DNA of 64,000 nt from Cercis canadensis (taxonomy: Eukaryota; Streptophyta; Magnoliopsida; Fabales; Fabaceae): positions 8,700 to 72,699 of the forward strand of contig QAOA01005809.1 in NCBI GenBank assembly GCA_003255065.1, given 5' to 3'. Made by a program: the position numbers and the translations under genes. Below are positions 10,448-22,000 of this stretch, piece by piece; position 1 is the first letter of the stretch; each line of letters opens with the position of its first letter. Under the pieces are notes generated by a model. The model was not told where the DNA came from, made no database searches, and saw nothing but the letters and a program-made list of their open reading frames with translations.

Positions 10448-12091
10448 ACGCAGTCATATAAGGCTGGGACATATTGCTCTTAATATAAAGACATACCAAT
10501 AGCAGGCATCTTTTATATGCTACTTATACACAATTGCCATCTTGTGTACATTTGTAAAAAGCTCAAGGAGCAACTTAACAAGGAAGAGACTTGGCACGGT
10601 AACATCGTCTCTTAGTTAATAAGACTGGTTTTTTCACTTTCTTGGGTTCGAGCCTAAGGTTTATGCTCCCCTAGCACACTTTAAGTGTGCCCCCTCTACC
10701 TGTAGTCCAAAAAATAAATGTAAAATTGTTATAAAAGAAAAAAATATATAAAAACAGGACAGGGATCAATGGAAACGCTAGAGGATTCTCATGAGAGAAG
10801 AAATAAGTATTTTTTTTGGGGTCAAAATGGAAACTTGAATCCACCAGAACTCCATATAGTGATATTCAACCTTTCCCCCCTTTCACTGTCTCTGGTTATC
10901 TTTTCTCTGTTTCTGCACACACGAATGAAGATGGTCAAAAAGGAGGAGAAGAAAGAAGAGAATAAATTAAAGAATAAAGATACAACCCTTTTTTTGGCAT
11001 ATCAATGGGATTTGAAAATTGACAGGTTCAAATGGATTTGACGTTGGGAAGAATCTCGACTTTACCGTCATGAAACTTCTGTGAGGGGAAATAGCGCCCA
11101 TTGTGATAACTCAGTTCAGTGGATTATGAATTTCGACGGCGTTACGTGAATAATTTTGGAATAAAATCTTCCACATGGGACCTACTGAATATTGAAGCCT
11201 TTTCAGATCAGGCTTGTTTTGAGCACTTGTTATTTGTTAATCCTGTGCTAATGCCATCATCAGCCTTAGTGACCATATATCTTTGCTGTGCTCGAAATTG
11301 TAAGAGAAGCACTAGTTGCTTTCAGTTAAGATTGTACAATATAGAGTTGGTGGAATGCAGCATCTTAATTTGATCCGAGATATTAGGGTGGTGAACCGTG
11401 TTAAATCACCTTGTGATTTTGAATAAACACATGGAAATGTCCCAAAAGTAAACAGAGAAGCTGATTCCTTGTATAATCTGCTTGGTTTATCTTAACTGTT
11501 GCAAACTTTTATCAGACAAAACAAAGAAAGATAAGCCTATATGCACAATTACACAAAAATGTGCATGTTTAGGTTAAGAACTAATTTTCTTTTATAGCTC
11601 ACCAATAAGCATGCATTGTTTCAATCCAAGGATAACTTGTAACTTTGTACTTAAGTCCCTGGTAGCTAATACCATGACCTTCACTCAATGATGGCGGGTA
11701 ATTAACAAAATCTTATCGCCTTACCGGCACAAATTGACATTGTGTAGTATGTTTAGTACAGTACTTATAAAGCAACTAAAAGGCATAAAACCACTGGATT
11801 CTGGATATGGCTTAGCTTCAACAGTTGCAGCAACTTGCAAAAATAAATTTAATTGTCAATATATGTGAAGCGATATAAGAGAAGTTTCAAGACAACCTGT
11901 GCTTCTCTATTCATGCATGTGCACATGGTTACAAAACAAATTGCAGAAGACGTGAGACTTATCTCTTTCTTCTTTTCCTCCACGTCTCCTTTTAGAGAAT
12001 CACACGTTTCCCCTTCTTTCAGTGGATTTGGGGGGTGGGGGGAGACTTTTGAATTTGTTGGCTAATATCTTTCGGTTAAGGATGCCAAAAG
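10448..12091. other. Gene-poor DNA with a possible SINE at about 10586-10715
   Basis: Near 10645-10660 a box B-like GGGTTCGAGCCT follows a weak box A-like GGCACGGTAAC by about 45 bases, as in tRNA-derived SINEs, but no target duplication or tail is clear. The remainder, including an AG-rich stretch near 10925-10980, shows nothing I can call a gene. Confidence 0.35.
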
Positions 12092-12310
12092 TATGTTATG
12101 TTTTACGGGGATTCTATGATACTACGTAAGTATGTCATACTACACTGACGTGGCAAGTATACATAATTTTCATATTTTATTATATATAAAATATAATTTA
12201 TTTAATTTTTTAAACAAACTTAAAAATAGTTAATTTGTACACATGTCATTCATTTATTAGTTATTTTTATGTAGTATGACATACTACATAAATACTAAAA
12301 GTATCTAAGA
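12092..12310 (+). repeat. MITE-like dispersed repeat, copy 1
   Basis: The segment matches, in inverse orientation, the segment at 17878-18080 over nearly its whole length. It has internal inverted motifs GTATGTCATACTAC (12130-12143) and GTAGTATGACATAC (12271-12284), so it can fold back. No coding capacity. The family is not recognised; the size and inverted motifs suggest a MITE. Confidence 0.7.
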
Positions 12311-14130
12311 AACCTCCTATGTTTTAAATAAAAGATTACACTTTTGAAATAAAGATCATTATTGTAAAATAGAATTTTCTGTCATTTTCTTGTTCCCTCC
12401 TCCTTGTTTATGCATTTCTTTGTATTAGCCTTCTTCCATTGTTTCTGCAGGTAATACCTTTTCATGACCTTCCAGAAAGTCCAAATGACAATGTATATAA
12501 CCAAGTGCGTAGGAAGTAAACTAGTAACTTGACAAAGTGAATTATTTCTTTAACAGATGAGAACTTTTGACTCTTGTAAAGTTTCTGTAATTCTTCTTTT
12601 GACATCTTTTCTCAATATACTCTACTGTTGAGCACTCGTTTTGTCTCATTCAGCGAGCTGGCATATATGCAAAACCATATCAGAACTTCTTGATAGTATA
12701 GATAGATCTACTTAAGGATGTAGAATCTTTTTCCTTGTTGATTGTTCAAAGCACCTAAATTTTCTTAATATGGTACTCAGTTGCATGAAATATTATTTAT
12801 TCAGTAGCTGTTTAGAAACACAGAAAGTAACAAAGAAAATATGAGGAAGGGCAACTTTATATTGTCAGCAGCAGCGGAAAACCCAGAAAGGATAAATTCT
12901 TGGAAGGTTGAAGAAAGGTAAGGTATCAGGTGCAAGTACAAAGAACAAAATCCAACCCAAATTCATTCACACATGCTTGATCTCTCTGCATTTTCTTTTC
13001 ATTTATTTGTCTTTTCTCAAACAAGTAAATTGATATCTCTTTCTCACTTCACAATTTAGGGGTTCAAAAGAAAAAAGATCATAGAGAATCAGGAAGCATA
13101 TTATGAAGAGATATGGGATATTTGAAGGATAAAGTTGACTGTCCATTTGCATGTCCTTCGAATTAGAGGAATATCCTTTTTTTAAGTCTTTGGTCCATTC
13201 AGGTCAATAGCCAAATCTCTTTAGCAACTTCTGACATAAAACCACTAGACTTGTGGGATTTGGACAACTGGCTAACCGACACTGTTCCACTACTCAATGA
13301 GAATTTAACTTGCTCTCAAATATTCGATTCTTATAAAGGAGGAAATTTTCTTATGTATGGACTAAAACTACCATCAACTTGGTCAAGAGGTATTGATGGC
13401 TTCCCCCACGTAAACAACAACCAAAATAAAATCTCAAATTATATCAATTTTTGGCATCTGCAACTTGCAAATGGTTGGTATCCTATGATCTGTTGACAAC
13501 ACTAATGTCCTCAGAAAAATTAAAAGAAGAAAAAGGAAAAAACAAAAAGGGAGTCTAGACGGAGGATAAGCCAGCCAAGAAGCAACCTATGCTAAGTTTC
13601 CTGTTTTACTTCACTGTATGGATTAGATATCTAAATCAGAAACAGAAACAGATAAGACCTGCCTATATTTCCTCCTTATATACAGAAGAAGTCTCAGAAT
13701 TTATATGTAGGATCATATGATTCATATCTAAAGCTAATAGCGGCACAAGTTGTTGCACATGCTTACTAAAAAAGTAATTTGTAAAATGCTGCATTCTTAT
13801 CCATCAGATAAGAATAAGTCCTATCATGAATGTTCAATCACTCAATCGGATTCCCCAATTGATTTCACACTGAATTTCCAGTGTGCATTAAGAGTACGGC
13901 TTATGTAATGGATGGATTGACTAACAGTTATAGGAAAAGAAACAGGATTCTAAATATAACATAATCAAAAGGGTTGAGATATTAAGATTTTCCAACCTCA
14001 TTAGAAGATACTTTATGACAGACGGCACATGGTGAATGAGCCTGGCCACTTGTCACATAGAAGTGTAGGGGGAAAGGGGGAAGCTTCCTTTCAACTTGAA
14101 GCTTTCTCAGTGGCCTAGTCTTTTATTCTC
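12311..14130. other. Upstream region of the carboxylesterase gene
   Basis: Non-coding, AT-rich DNA. An open frame at 13251-13496 has no recognisable motif and a composition like its surroundings, so I do not call it a gene. The promoter of the downstream gene should lie in the last few hundred bases. Confidence 0.4.
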
Positions 14131-14139
14131 TATAAAAGG
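14131..14139 (+). promoter_or_regulatory. TATA box of the CXE17-like gene
   Basis: TATAAAAGG lies 75 bases upstream of the ATG at 14214. Transcription would start at about 14160-14170 with a short leader of about 50 bases. It is the only good TATA box close to this start. Confidence 0.7.
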
Positions 14140-14213
14140 AGCAAGCAAGAGCACCCAGATAGACATGCATCAGAAAAACAACTTCCATACCTTTCTATTA
14201 AAGAGTCAGTAGA

Positions 14214-15245
14214 ATGGCTGCCATTTCACTTAGGCATAACCCACATGAAAACAATGCTCACCAGCAGCAGGGGGTCATCAAAGAAGAAATTGTAGGACTC
14301 ATTAGAGTTTACAGAGATGGACATGTTGAAAGGCCTTCAATTGTGCCTAATGTCTCCTGCACAGTTACAGCAGAACATGGTGTGACTGCCAGAGACATTA
14401 TAATCAACAAAGAGACCAATTTGTGGGCACGTGTATACGTGCCAACTAGCTGTCAAGGCAAGCTTCCGCTTCTTGTTTACTTCCATGGTGGTGGGTTTTG
14501 TGTTGGCTCTGCTGCTTGGAGCTGCTACCATGAATTCCTGACAAATCTTGCTTCTAAAGTAAACTGTGTAATTATCTCCGTGAACTACCATTTAGCTCCC
14601 GAAAGCCGTCTTCCAGCTGCATATGATGACGGATTCAACACCCTCATGTGGGTAAAACAAGAAGCTCTAAATGGTTCTAGTGGGCAAAAATGGTGGTTGA
14701 GTCAGTGCAACCTATCTAGCCTGTTTCTGGCTGGTGATAGCGCAGGGGCCAACATAGCCTACACTGTGGCCACACGCATTGCATCAAACACCTCATATGC
14801 ACCCACTATTCTAAATCCATTATCTCTCAAGGGTCTCATTTTGATCCAGCCTTTCTTTGGAGGAGAAGAAAGAACGAGCTCTGAGAAGCATTCCAATCAG
14901 CCACCCAATTCAGCACTAACTTTATCAGCTTCTGACACATATTGGCGCTTATCCCTTCCTCTTGGGGCTACCCGTGACCACCAATATTGCAACCCACAAG
15001 CATATGGCATGGCCAAGTTGAAAGATTTGAGGCTTCCAGCCATTATGGTATGTGTTTCAGAAATGGACATATTGAAAGACAAGAACTTGGAGTTCTCAAA
15101 CACTTTGGCTAAAGCAGGGAAAAGGGTTGAGACAGTTATGTACAAAGGTGTAGGACATGCATTCCATGTTCTGCATAATTCTCAACTTTCCCAACCAAGG
15201 ACAAAAGAAATGGTATCTCATATCAAGGCCTTCCTCAACCACTAA
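14214..15245 (+). CDS. CXE17: Carboxylesterase, CXE17-like (alpha/beta hydrolase)
   Basis: Intact intronless 343-residue gene of the plant carboxylesterase (CXE/GID1-like, hormone-sensitive lipase) family, whose members hydrolyse short-chain esters. The oxyanion-hole motif HGGGF is at residues 91-95 and the nucleophile elbow GDSAG at 174-178 (Ser176). The acid is likely Asp285 in SEMDIL and the base His315 in GVGHAF, so the triad is complete and this is an enzyme rather than a gibberellin receptor. The stretch VGSAAWSCYHEFLT (97-110) and the FFGGEERTSSEK segment (214-225) match Arabidopsis CXE17 as I recall it. No signal peptide or membrane segment is seen, so it is probably cytosolic. The natural substrate is unknown. 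The start is chosen for its place behind the TATA box and the MAA(I/V)SL opening shared with CXE17. Confidence 0.93.
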   Translation: MAAISLRHNPHENNAHQQQGVIKEEIVGLIRVYRDGHVERPSIVPNVSCTVTAEHGVTARDIIINKETNLWARVYVPTSCQGKLPLLVYFHGGGFCVGSAAWSCYHEFLTNLASKVNCVIISVNYHLAPESRLPAAYDDGFNTLMWVKQEALNGSSGQKWWLSQCNLSSLFLAGDSAGANIAYTVATRIASNTSYAPTILNPLSLKGLILIQPFFGGEERTSSEKHSNQPPNSALTLSASDTYWRLSLPLGATRDHQYCNPQAYGMAKLKDLRLPAIMVCVSEMDILKDKNLEFSNTLAKAGKRVETVMYKGVGHAFHVLHNSQLSQPRTKEMVSHIKAFLNH

Positions 15246-16887
15246 CTACTTCACTGTGTAAAATTATATGTTGCTTTATTTTTTAGCGTAGTTTGATCTT
15301 AAACTATAGAAGACAGCGACAGGTTAGAAAGGTTGTACCTATATTTTCCATGCATGATCTGTGCAGATATCTACTAGTGTGTGTAAAATTTATATCTTGG
15401 AGGATAGGCATTTATGCAATTACTATCTGTTTCAAGGGATTGTAAACTCTTGGTTTGTTGTAGAAAGATATATCCATTTCCAACATATGAAAATGGCTTA
15501 TATGCCATATATTGGAGGCTGCTTTCCCATCTTGTGGATTGTAGGTTTTGTTGTGCATTGTGTTCCTCTTTGTCGCTGTGTCTATTTTCAATTGTAACCT
15601 TCCAAGGGAAAAAAAGAAAAAAAGGAAAATTATTATAAAGAGGAATACAAAGGGACAAACATTAACTCAATGGTGGGTGATTTTTGTTAATTACTCCGGC
15701 TATTAAATATAATAAATATAATATTTAATAAGTACTATATTTTCCTTTTATCTTAACAACTTATATTATAAATTAATATATTATTTCTTTTTATTTGTTA
15801 TAAATCATAAGTTTAAACTCCTTTCAATTTTAATCTAATAACTCATTTTCATATATAAACATACATAATACAACTAGTCTATGAATCTCTGAAAATGTTA
15901 AGGTCCTATTTTTGAATCCCTTTTCTCTTATATCTCAGCTGGAAATCTAACACTATCTATTAATGATAAAATTAATTATTTTATTAAACCTGTATATTTG
16001 CACAAAATATTTTCAATAAGCACTTTTAACACCAATTAAGTACCTAAAAATAGTCTAAACCACCACATAGACACAAGCACACACAAATAACCTAACCAGA
16101 ACCATAAAATATTACTTGTTATTAAAAGATATTTGTGAAAAAAAAAATTCCATGAGATAAAATTTCTATACTATAAAGGGCAAAATGACTTGGACATGAA
16201 AACATGTGAATTAATGTCTAATACTTTCTCAAAGTCTTAAAGCTAATTCTGAGATTGGAATGAGAATCATAATTAGAGTGGAATATTTAAAGAATGATGA
16301 TTCTTAATCTAGTGTTTGGTTTTCATCAAGAATGACGAACTATTCTACTCAAACTATTGAAGCTCAAAATAAAATGCTGCTAAGGTGTGAATCTTGAAGC
16401 TAACATTTAGGAAATTTTTTTCTCGATTGCACTAAGCCTATTTGGAATATGTGCCATTAAAATTACCTAAAAAGAAACTCTGTCTTATTATGTGAAAGTT
16501 AACCAAAAGATACCTCGAATCATTGACCGTGAAAAAAAGAAGGAAAAGAAATGTTGAGATTATGGTATTTGAAGATCAAAATCTTTGAAATTTGTAAAAT
16601 TGTTGTTTTGTTAAAGCGGTGTTTGGTGTAGAGAATATTTTGACATTTCTTTGAAAGTGAAATTTAGAAGATTTCTTCCCAAAGTTTTTTATAATAAAAA
16701 AAAATGATTCATAGGCATAAGGGATCCCCGGGAACTAAGCTTTCCCATGAAATTTTAAATTTTCATTCCCACACCATGAAAAAGTTTTGGCAAATGGAAA
16801 TGACACAATTGCCCTTGTTTAATATAAAACTCTACCCTTCTTCATTCGATCGCTTTCCGCCTTCATAGCTCGAGCTTCTAGGAAATT
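15246..16887. other. Downstream of CXE17-like gene, AT-rich
   Basis: The start holds the 3'UTR of the esterase gene; no sharp polyadenylation signal can be assigned. The rest is AT-rich with no gene, RNA or clear repeat. Confidence 0.5.
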
Positions 16888-17333
16888 ATGTAGGTATCCA
16901 CAGTGCTATTCTACTTGTTATTATTATTTTTTTTATAAAAATTATTCAAGAATATTTTTTAAAAGTTGCTTGCATTTTTTTAGAATATTTCACTTGAATT
17001 AAACATATTATTAAAAATTTTCAAGGAATATAACAAATTATTCTTTAAAAAAATTGAGTGCTAAACAAATATATTTTATCAATTTTCGAGTCTTATTCCC
17101 ATAAATANATGTAGGTATCCACGGTGCTATTCTACTTGTTATTATTATTATTTTTATAAAAATTATTCATGAATATTTTTTAAAAGTTGCTTGCATTTTT
17201 TTAGAATATTTCACTTGAATTAAACATATTATTAAAAAATTTCAAGGAATATAACAAATTATTCTTTAAGAAAATTGAGTGCTAAACAAACATATTTTAT
17301 CAATTTTCTTGAGAGTCTTATTCCCATAAATAT
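16888..17333. repeat. Direct duplication around a single N (17108)
   Basis: About 220 bases before the N (16888-17107) are repeated almost exactly after it (17109-17333). A single N between two copies of the same sequence is what a scaffolder leaves when overlapping contig ends are not merged. I read the second copy as an assembly artefact. Confidence 0.85.
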
Positions 17334-17877
17334 ACTTTAGAATGTAAATATTTCATTTCTCATCCCAAACAGCACGTAAAGGCTTTCTTACATTAACAAA
17401 CTCATTGTTGACACCCTGAGTTACTAGCTCTATTACCACCAAGTTACATATGAACACCCCACTTTCATTTAGAATGTACAATCATGTCATAGTAGCACAT
17501 TTGATTTACTACTTGTGGTTGATGAGCCTGTAATTATTTATGTTTAGGGTGATGTCACCATTTTTTTTCCCCATAAATAGAGTTAAATTTTCTTAGTGGA
17601 AATATAAGAGTGAAATTCTAATTTGAGACTAAGACTTTTTTAAAAGATTTGTAGACCTGCATGTGCTTGTGTTGATAATCACCATCTAAGATGTCAAGAT
17701 TACAAATGAAACATGCTTTTGAATAATTCCTTTGGAAAATGACCACTTCCCATCTCCGTTGATGAGTCAATGTGTGCCATCCAACGGATAAATTTTTTTT
17801 GTGTATTATGAGAACATTACTTTAGACCAATAAAAAAGTGGCACCAAGTAAATTACACTAAGTTCGGTTAAATTAAG

Positions 17878-18080
17878 GAGGTTTTTTAGATACTTTGTTA
17901 TATGTTATACTTCATAAAAATAACAAATGTATGAATGACATGTGTACAAATTAACTGTTTTTAAGTTTGTTTGAAAAAATAAAATAAATTAATTTTATAT
18001 CAAATAAAATATAAAAATTACGTATGTTTGTTACCTCAATATAGTATGACATACACAGTAGTATCATAAAATTTACATCA
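17878..18080 (-). repeat. MITE-like dispersed repeat, copy 2 (inverse of 12092-12310)
   Basis: On the minus strand this reads like 12092-12310, including the TATGATACTAC start, the TATGTCATACTA motif and the end that abuts AGGAGG. The copies flank the esterase gene in opposite orientations 5.6 kb apart. They differ at many positions, so this is an old family rather than a local duplication. Confidence 0.7.
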
Positions 18081-18263
18081 AATTAAACATATTATTTTAA
18101 TATATTTTTATTGGCGTAATATACTATTGTCAAAGTACACAAGAATCTTTATCCAAAGATGCTCGAATTAGTGACTTAACCACCCTATGTCAGCCAAACA
18201 TGTGATAACGTGTTTCTGCAATTTTGGGCAGGATGACACCCCCTTCGTGATAAGCGGGTCCTA

Positions 18264-18390
18264 GGCCTTGGCCTGCATAATTGCTGAATGGGCCTTAGTG
18301 GGGCTAATGCTGAAGTTTGATCTGTCNGGCCTTGGGCTGCATAATTGCTGAATGGGCCTTAGTGGGGCTAATGCTGAAGTTTGATCTGTC
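18264..18390. repeat. Direct duplication around a single N (18327)
   Basis: The 63 bases at 18264-18326 recur at 18328-18390 with about one change. This is the same unmerged-overlap signature as at 17108. Confidence 0.85.
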
Positions 18391-19005
18391 TTTTATTTAA
18401 AACCTTATTTCCGATTTGTGGATTGTTTCTAATTCCATGGGGCTAATATTAGTAGTTGTTCATTCATTTCCACGAAAGAAAAATCTATAGTTTTGGAAAT
18501 TTTATTTGTAGATACTAGATAATAAAATCATTCTTGCACAATAAAAGATAATGTAAAAGTGGGAGAAGGACGACTAGGTTTGGAATTGAGGAAAAAAAGA
18601 CACAATGGTGCTAAGTGGATGCTTGATGTATTATGCGAAATGACCAAAATATTCCTCAACATATAATTAATCTCTTTATATATATATATATAGTTATCAT
18701 ACATAAAAATATAATTATTTTGTTTAGTGTATAATTCCTTTGGTTACTCGCCAATTATATTCCTTAGTTTAAAAAATGTAAGTTTATCCTCATAGAATAG
18801 CTTTGGGAGTTTGAAACTCGATATACAAACAAACAATCCATCTGTCAAACAAATGTGAGAAGATCTTGCATGCATGGTAACAGAAACGTCAAGCCACGAG
18901 ATTGGAAGATGCATCTTTATAATGGTTTTAGATTAATATTTTGACAATACTACTGTTGCTTGGAATAATAATAACTAAGTATAGTACATTTCAATTGACA
19001 AGTAC
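18391..19005. other. 3' flank of the SWEETIE-like gene
   Basis: Non-coding DNA with a TA dinucleotide run near 18677-18692. It includes the 3'UTR of the minus-strand gene ending at 19006. The two genes on either side are convergent. Confidence 0.5.
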
Positions 19006-22000
19006 CTACTCTTTATGCTGTTCAGCAAGTGATTCTAGTTTCTCACTGTTATCTTCAGTTTCTACCGGGCTATCACCATCCCCTTTCTGCTGGTACTCTT
19101 TATGTTGTTCAGCAAGTGATTCTAGTTTCTCACTGTTATCTTGACTTTCTACCGGGCTATCACCATTCCCTTTCTGCTGGTACTCTTCATGCTGTTCAGC
19201 AAGTGATTCTAGTTTCTCACTATTATCTCGACTTTCACCATTCCCCTTCTGCTGGTGATCACTCTTGTTTTCATTTATTTTGTTCTGTCTAGCATCTTTA
19301 TCACGTTTGTTACACTGTTCACTATTATCGGATTCATAAGAAGACTGTTCAAGTGCCAGAGGATCTGATACTACTTGTTCAGGGATATACTCTCTCTTCT
19401 GACAATCTGCCACTAAATCCTCTTCACATGATCCTTTAGCTTCTTCATCAGTTTGATGATCACAAGAAGGCGGTTCATTGCCTGGAATTGATGCTACCTC
19501 TTCTTGAATCCCAGTACTTTGCAGTACTTCCTCCTCCTTCTCTTGGTGCTCATTATCATGCAACTCGTTAGCATCATCATCAAGTTTAATATCATGTTCC
19601 TCTGTCTTTAATCCGTCAAATGACAGCTGACACTGTGGAGACATCTCTGCACCAGTAGTGTGAGATATGGTTTCCTCTTCAATAGCATCCGGATTTTCAT
19701 CATCGTTGGACTCCTTTCCACTGTCGAGGGGTTTGGACACAGAAGATTCTTGAGATTCATCATATTTAATAGTACCTTCCATATCAGACGAGTTTTCAAC
19801 CACGCTAGGATCTTCGACAGCATGCTCTGCTTTTGATTCATCTACAGCCTCATTCGTAGAGACAGCAAAAGACTGAAAGGTATCCCAATCATCTTCGTTG
19901 ACTTCATCTTCTTCCGTGGTATTCTCATCGGCTTTTGTTGTGGTAGCTGATGGTGCAGAATACCTCTCTTCGCTTCCTCCTGCTGGCTTTGGTACTTTGA
20001 TATCCAAAACTGGTATCTTTAATTCTGCTGGATTGTTATCATTTGTTACAGAAGCTCGGATCACCCCCTGAAAGTACACACCGTGTAGTTGCATAATAGT
20101 AGTAAGCAACCGGAGTTATATTAACATGAACTTAACTATTTCTGTGAAATAACAGGAATATGCAATTTCCTACAATATAATCTTCATTAGTCTTCGGTAG
20201 TTTACAAATGATTGCAGAAAATCATCAAGGGATATGCTAATTGAACAAAATAAAACTTAATTACCAATCCATATAAACTACATAATGGTAACATAGAAAG
20301 TACCTGAAGTTGCTGGCGGTGTGAAGGAGGCATTGATAGTAAAACATCCTTGAAATGAGCTGCTGAGGAAGGAATTTGAGCAAGACGAGAAACAAGCTTA
20401 ATAGATGTGCTTCTCAAATCAGTGACTTCCTGTTATTTGTGCATGATTAAAAAGAATGTATTAAAAAATTAAGTAAGAAGAGATAATTCCATATTTAGAA
20501 ATCCCCAGTTTATATTACCTTAGAGAATCCACCTTCTGTTGACAAAAATATCATAACAATGGCCTCCAGAAGTAGGTTCATGAAACCTCTCTGGCAGTCA
20601 TTACCTCTTGACAGGGTTTGCAATAGCACCATGAGACTCAAGCACTCACTCATAATGGTTACAGAATCTCTAGTTATAGGATTCTGCCATCGATAGAAAA
20701 GGAGACTCCTTCAGAATAATACAGAGTGAAACATAATCTGAAGAGCAAATAAAATGGACTATGTACAAATGAAATAATAATATGAACTATAGCTAAAATA
20801 CCAAGATAGATGCAAATGTTGACTATACCTTCAACATTTTGTGGATCAAGGTGAAAACATCAGCAATAAGCTCCGCAGCAAGAAACACTGAGAATGGGTT
20901 ATCTTCTGTATTTGTGCCTCTTTGAACCATGCCTTTTAGAACTTGCAAACCTATTACTTGAACCTGTCAAGAAGAAGATTCTGTAAGTAGTAGCTCTTTG
21001 TGGGTAATAACCATGATATGATATTTCCTGCATATATTCATATACCTGCAAATTTGAATCAGTAAGTACAGTTTGGATGCATCTAACGCAATAACTCAGT
21101 GTGCTAAAATACATGGAGTTGCTTTCTTTGCAATCTTCAACACAGTCAAATTCAAGAGCCAGTTTGGCAATCCATATAATTTGTTCAAGAGAAAAAGCAA
21201 GCTTCATTTGCATTAGTTTGCGTTGATTGACACTTTTAACACCCTGAACACGAAATCCCTCAATGCAATCCTTAGCCAGAGTCGCAACCACATTTAGACA
21301 AGTTCCAAACATTTCTCTTAGAGTGACAACACTATCCTCAAGCTTAGATTCATCTGCATCACAAAATTGAGTGGAAATTTATCAGTGGCAACAGCTTAAT
21401 AAATTATGTTGATTCTTCACTTCTAAGATAGCTTAATTCCTACTTGAGCATCTGGAATCTTTCAAGAATTAAATTTGTTCTTTCCACAGAAATATCTTAA
21501 TAATTTAAGTCGAATGTGTAAAACTAACACTGGTAGAAAATGCATAGGTGATGCTTGGTATATGGATTTTTAGAAGGCTTCCTAAGAAACCTATCATGGA
21601 AATTTATTATTACTATTTCTCACTGCATGTTGGAAACTAAATTTTCATCCATGACCATAAGCATTTAGCTTTTTGAAAAAGTGTTTTCATGAAGGAATCC
21701 AAGATTCCTGATACCAAGCACCTCAATAGGTAAGAGCAGAAAAGATGAGGAAATAATGGAAAAACATAAACAGCTCACAATGACCAATTAACAAGGATTG
21801 CAAGAAAACAAAGATGAAGATGAATCAAACCAGTTCCAAATAATAAACCTCACCGTCGATGACTCTCTTAAATAAAGGGCTTGTGCAGTTGATCATGTCA
21901 ATTGCTTCTGACAAGCAAACCTCAGATGAAGCTTCCCTTATGCACTTATAGCCAACTAAAAGAAGTGCCAAAACCACTGATTTTGATTGCTTCTGCATCT

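Noticed and set aside
13251-13496. Open frame upstream of CXE17-like gene (81 codons)
   Set aside because: No motif, no splice context, and composition like the surrounding AT-rich DNA.
14427-14444. GGCACGT-GTAT-ACGTGCC inverted repeat resembling paired G-box motifs
   Set aside because: It lies inside the CXE17-like coding sequence and encodes conserved protein (ARVYVP), so a regulatory role is not supported.
19029-19292. Plus-strand open frame over the C-terminal exon
   Set aside because: It is the mirror of the minus-strand coding minisatellite; its internal repeats come from that minisatellite.
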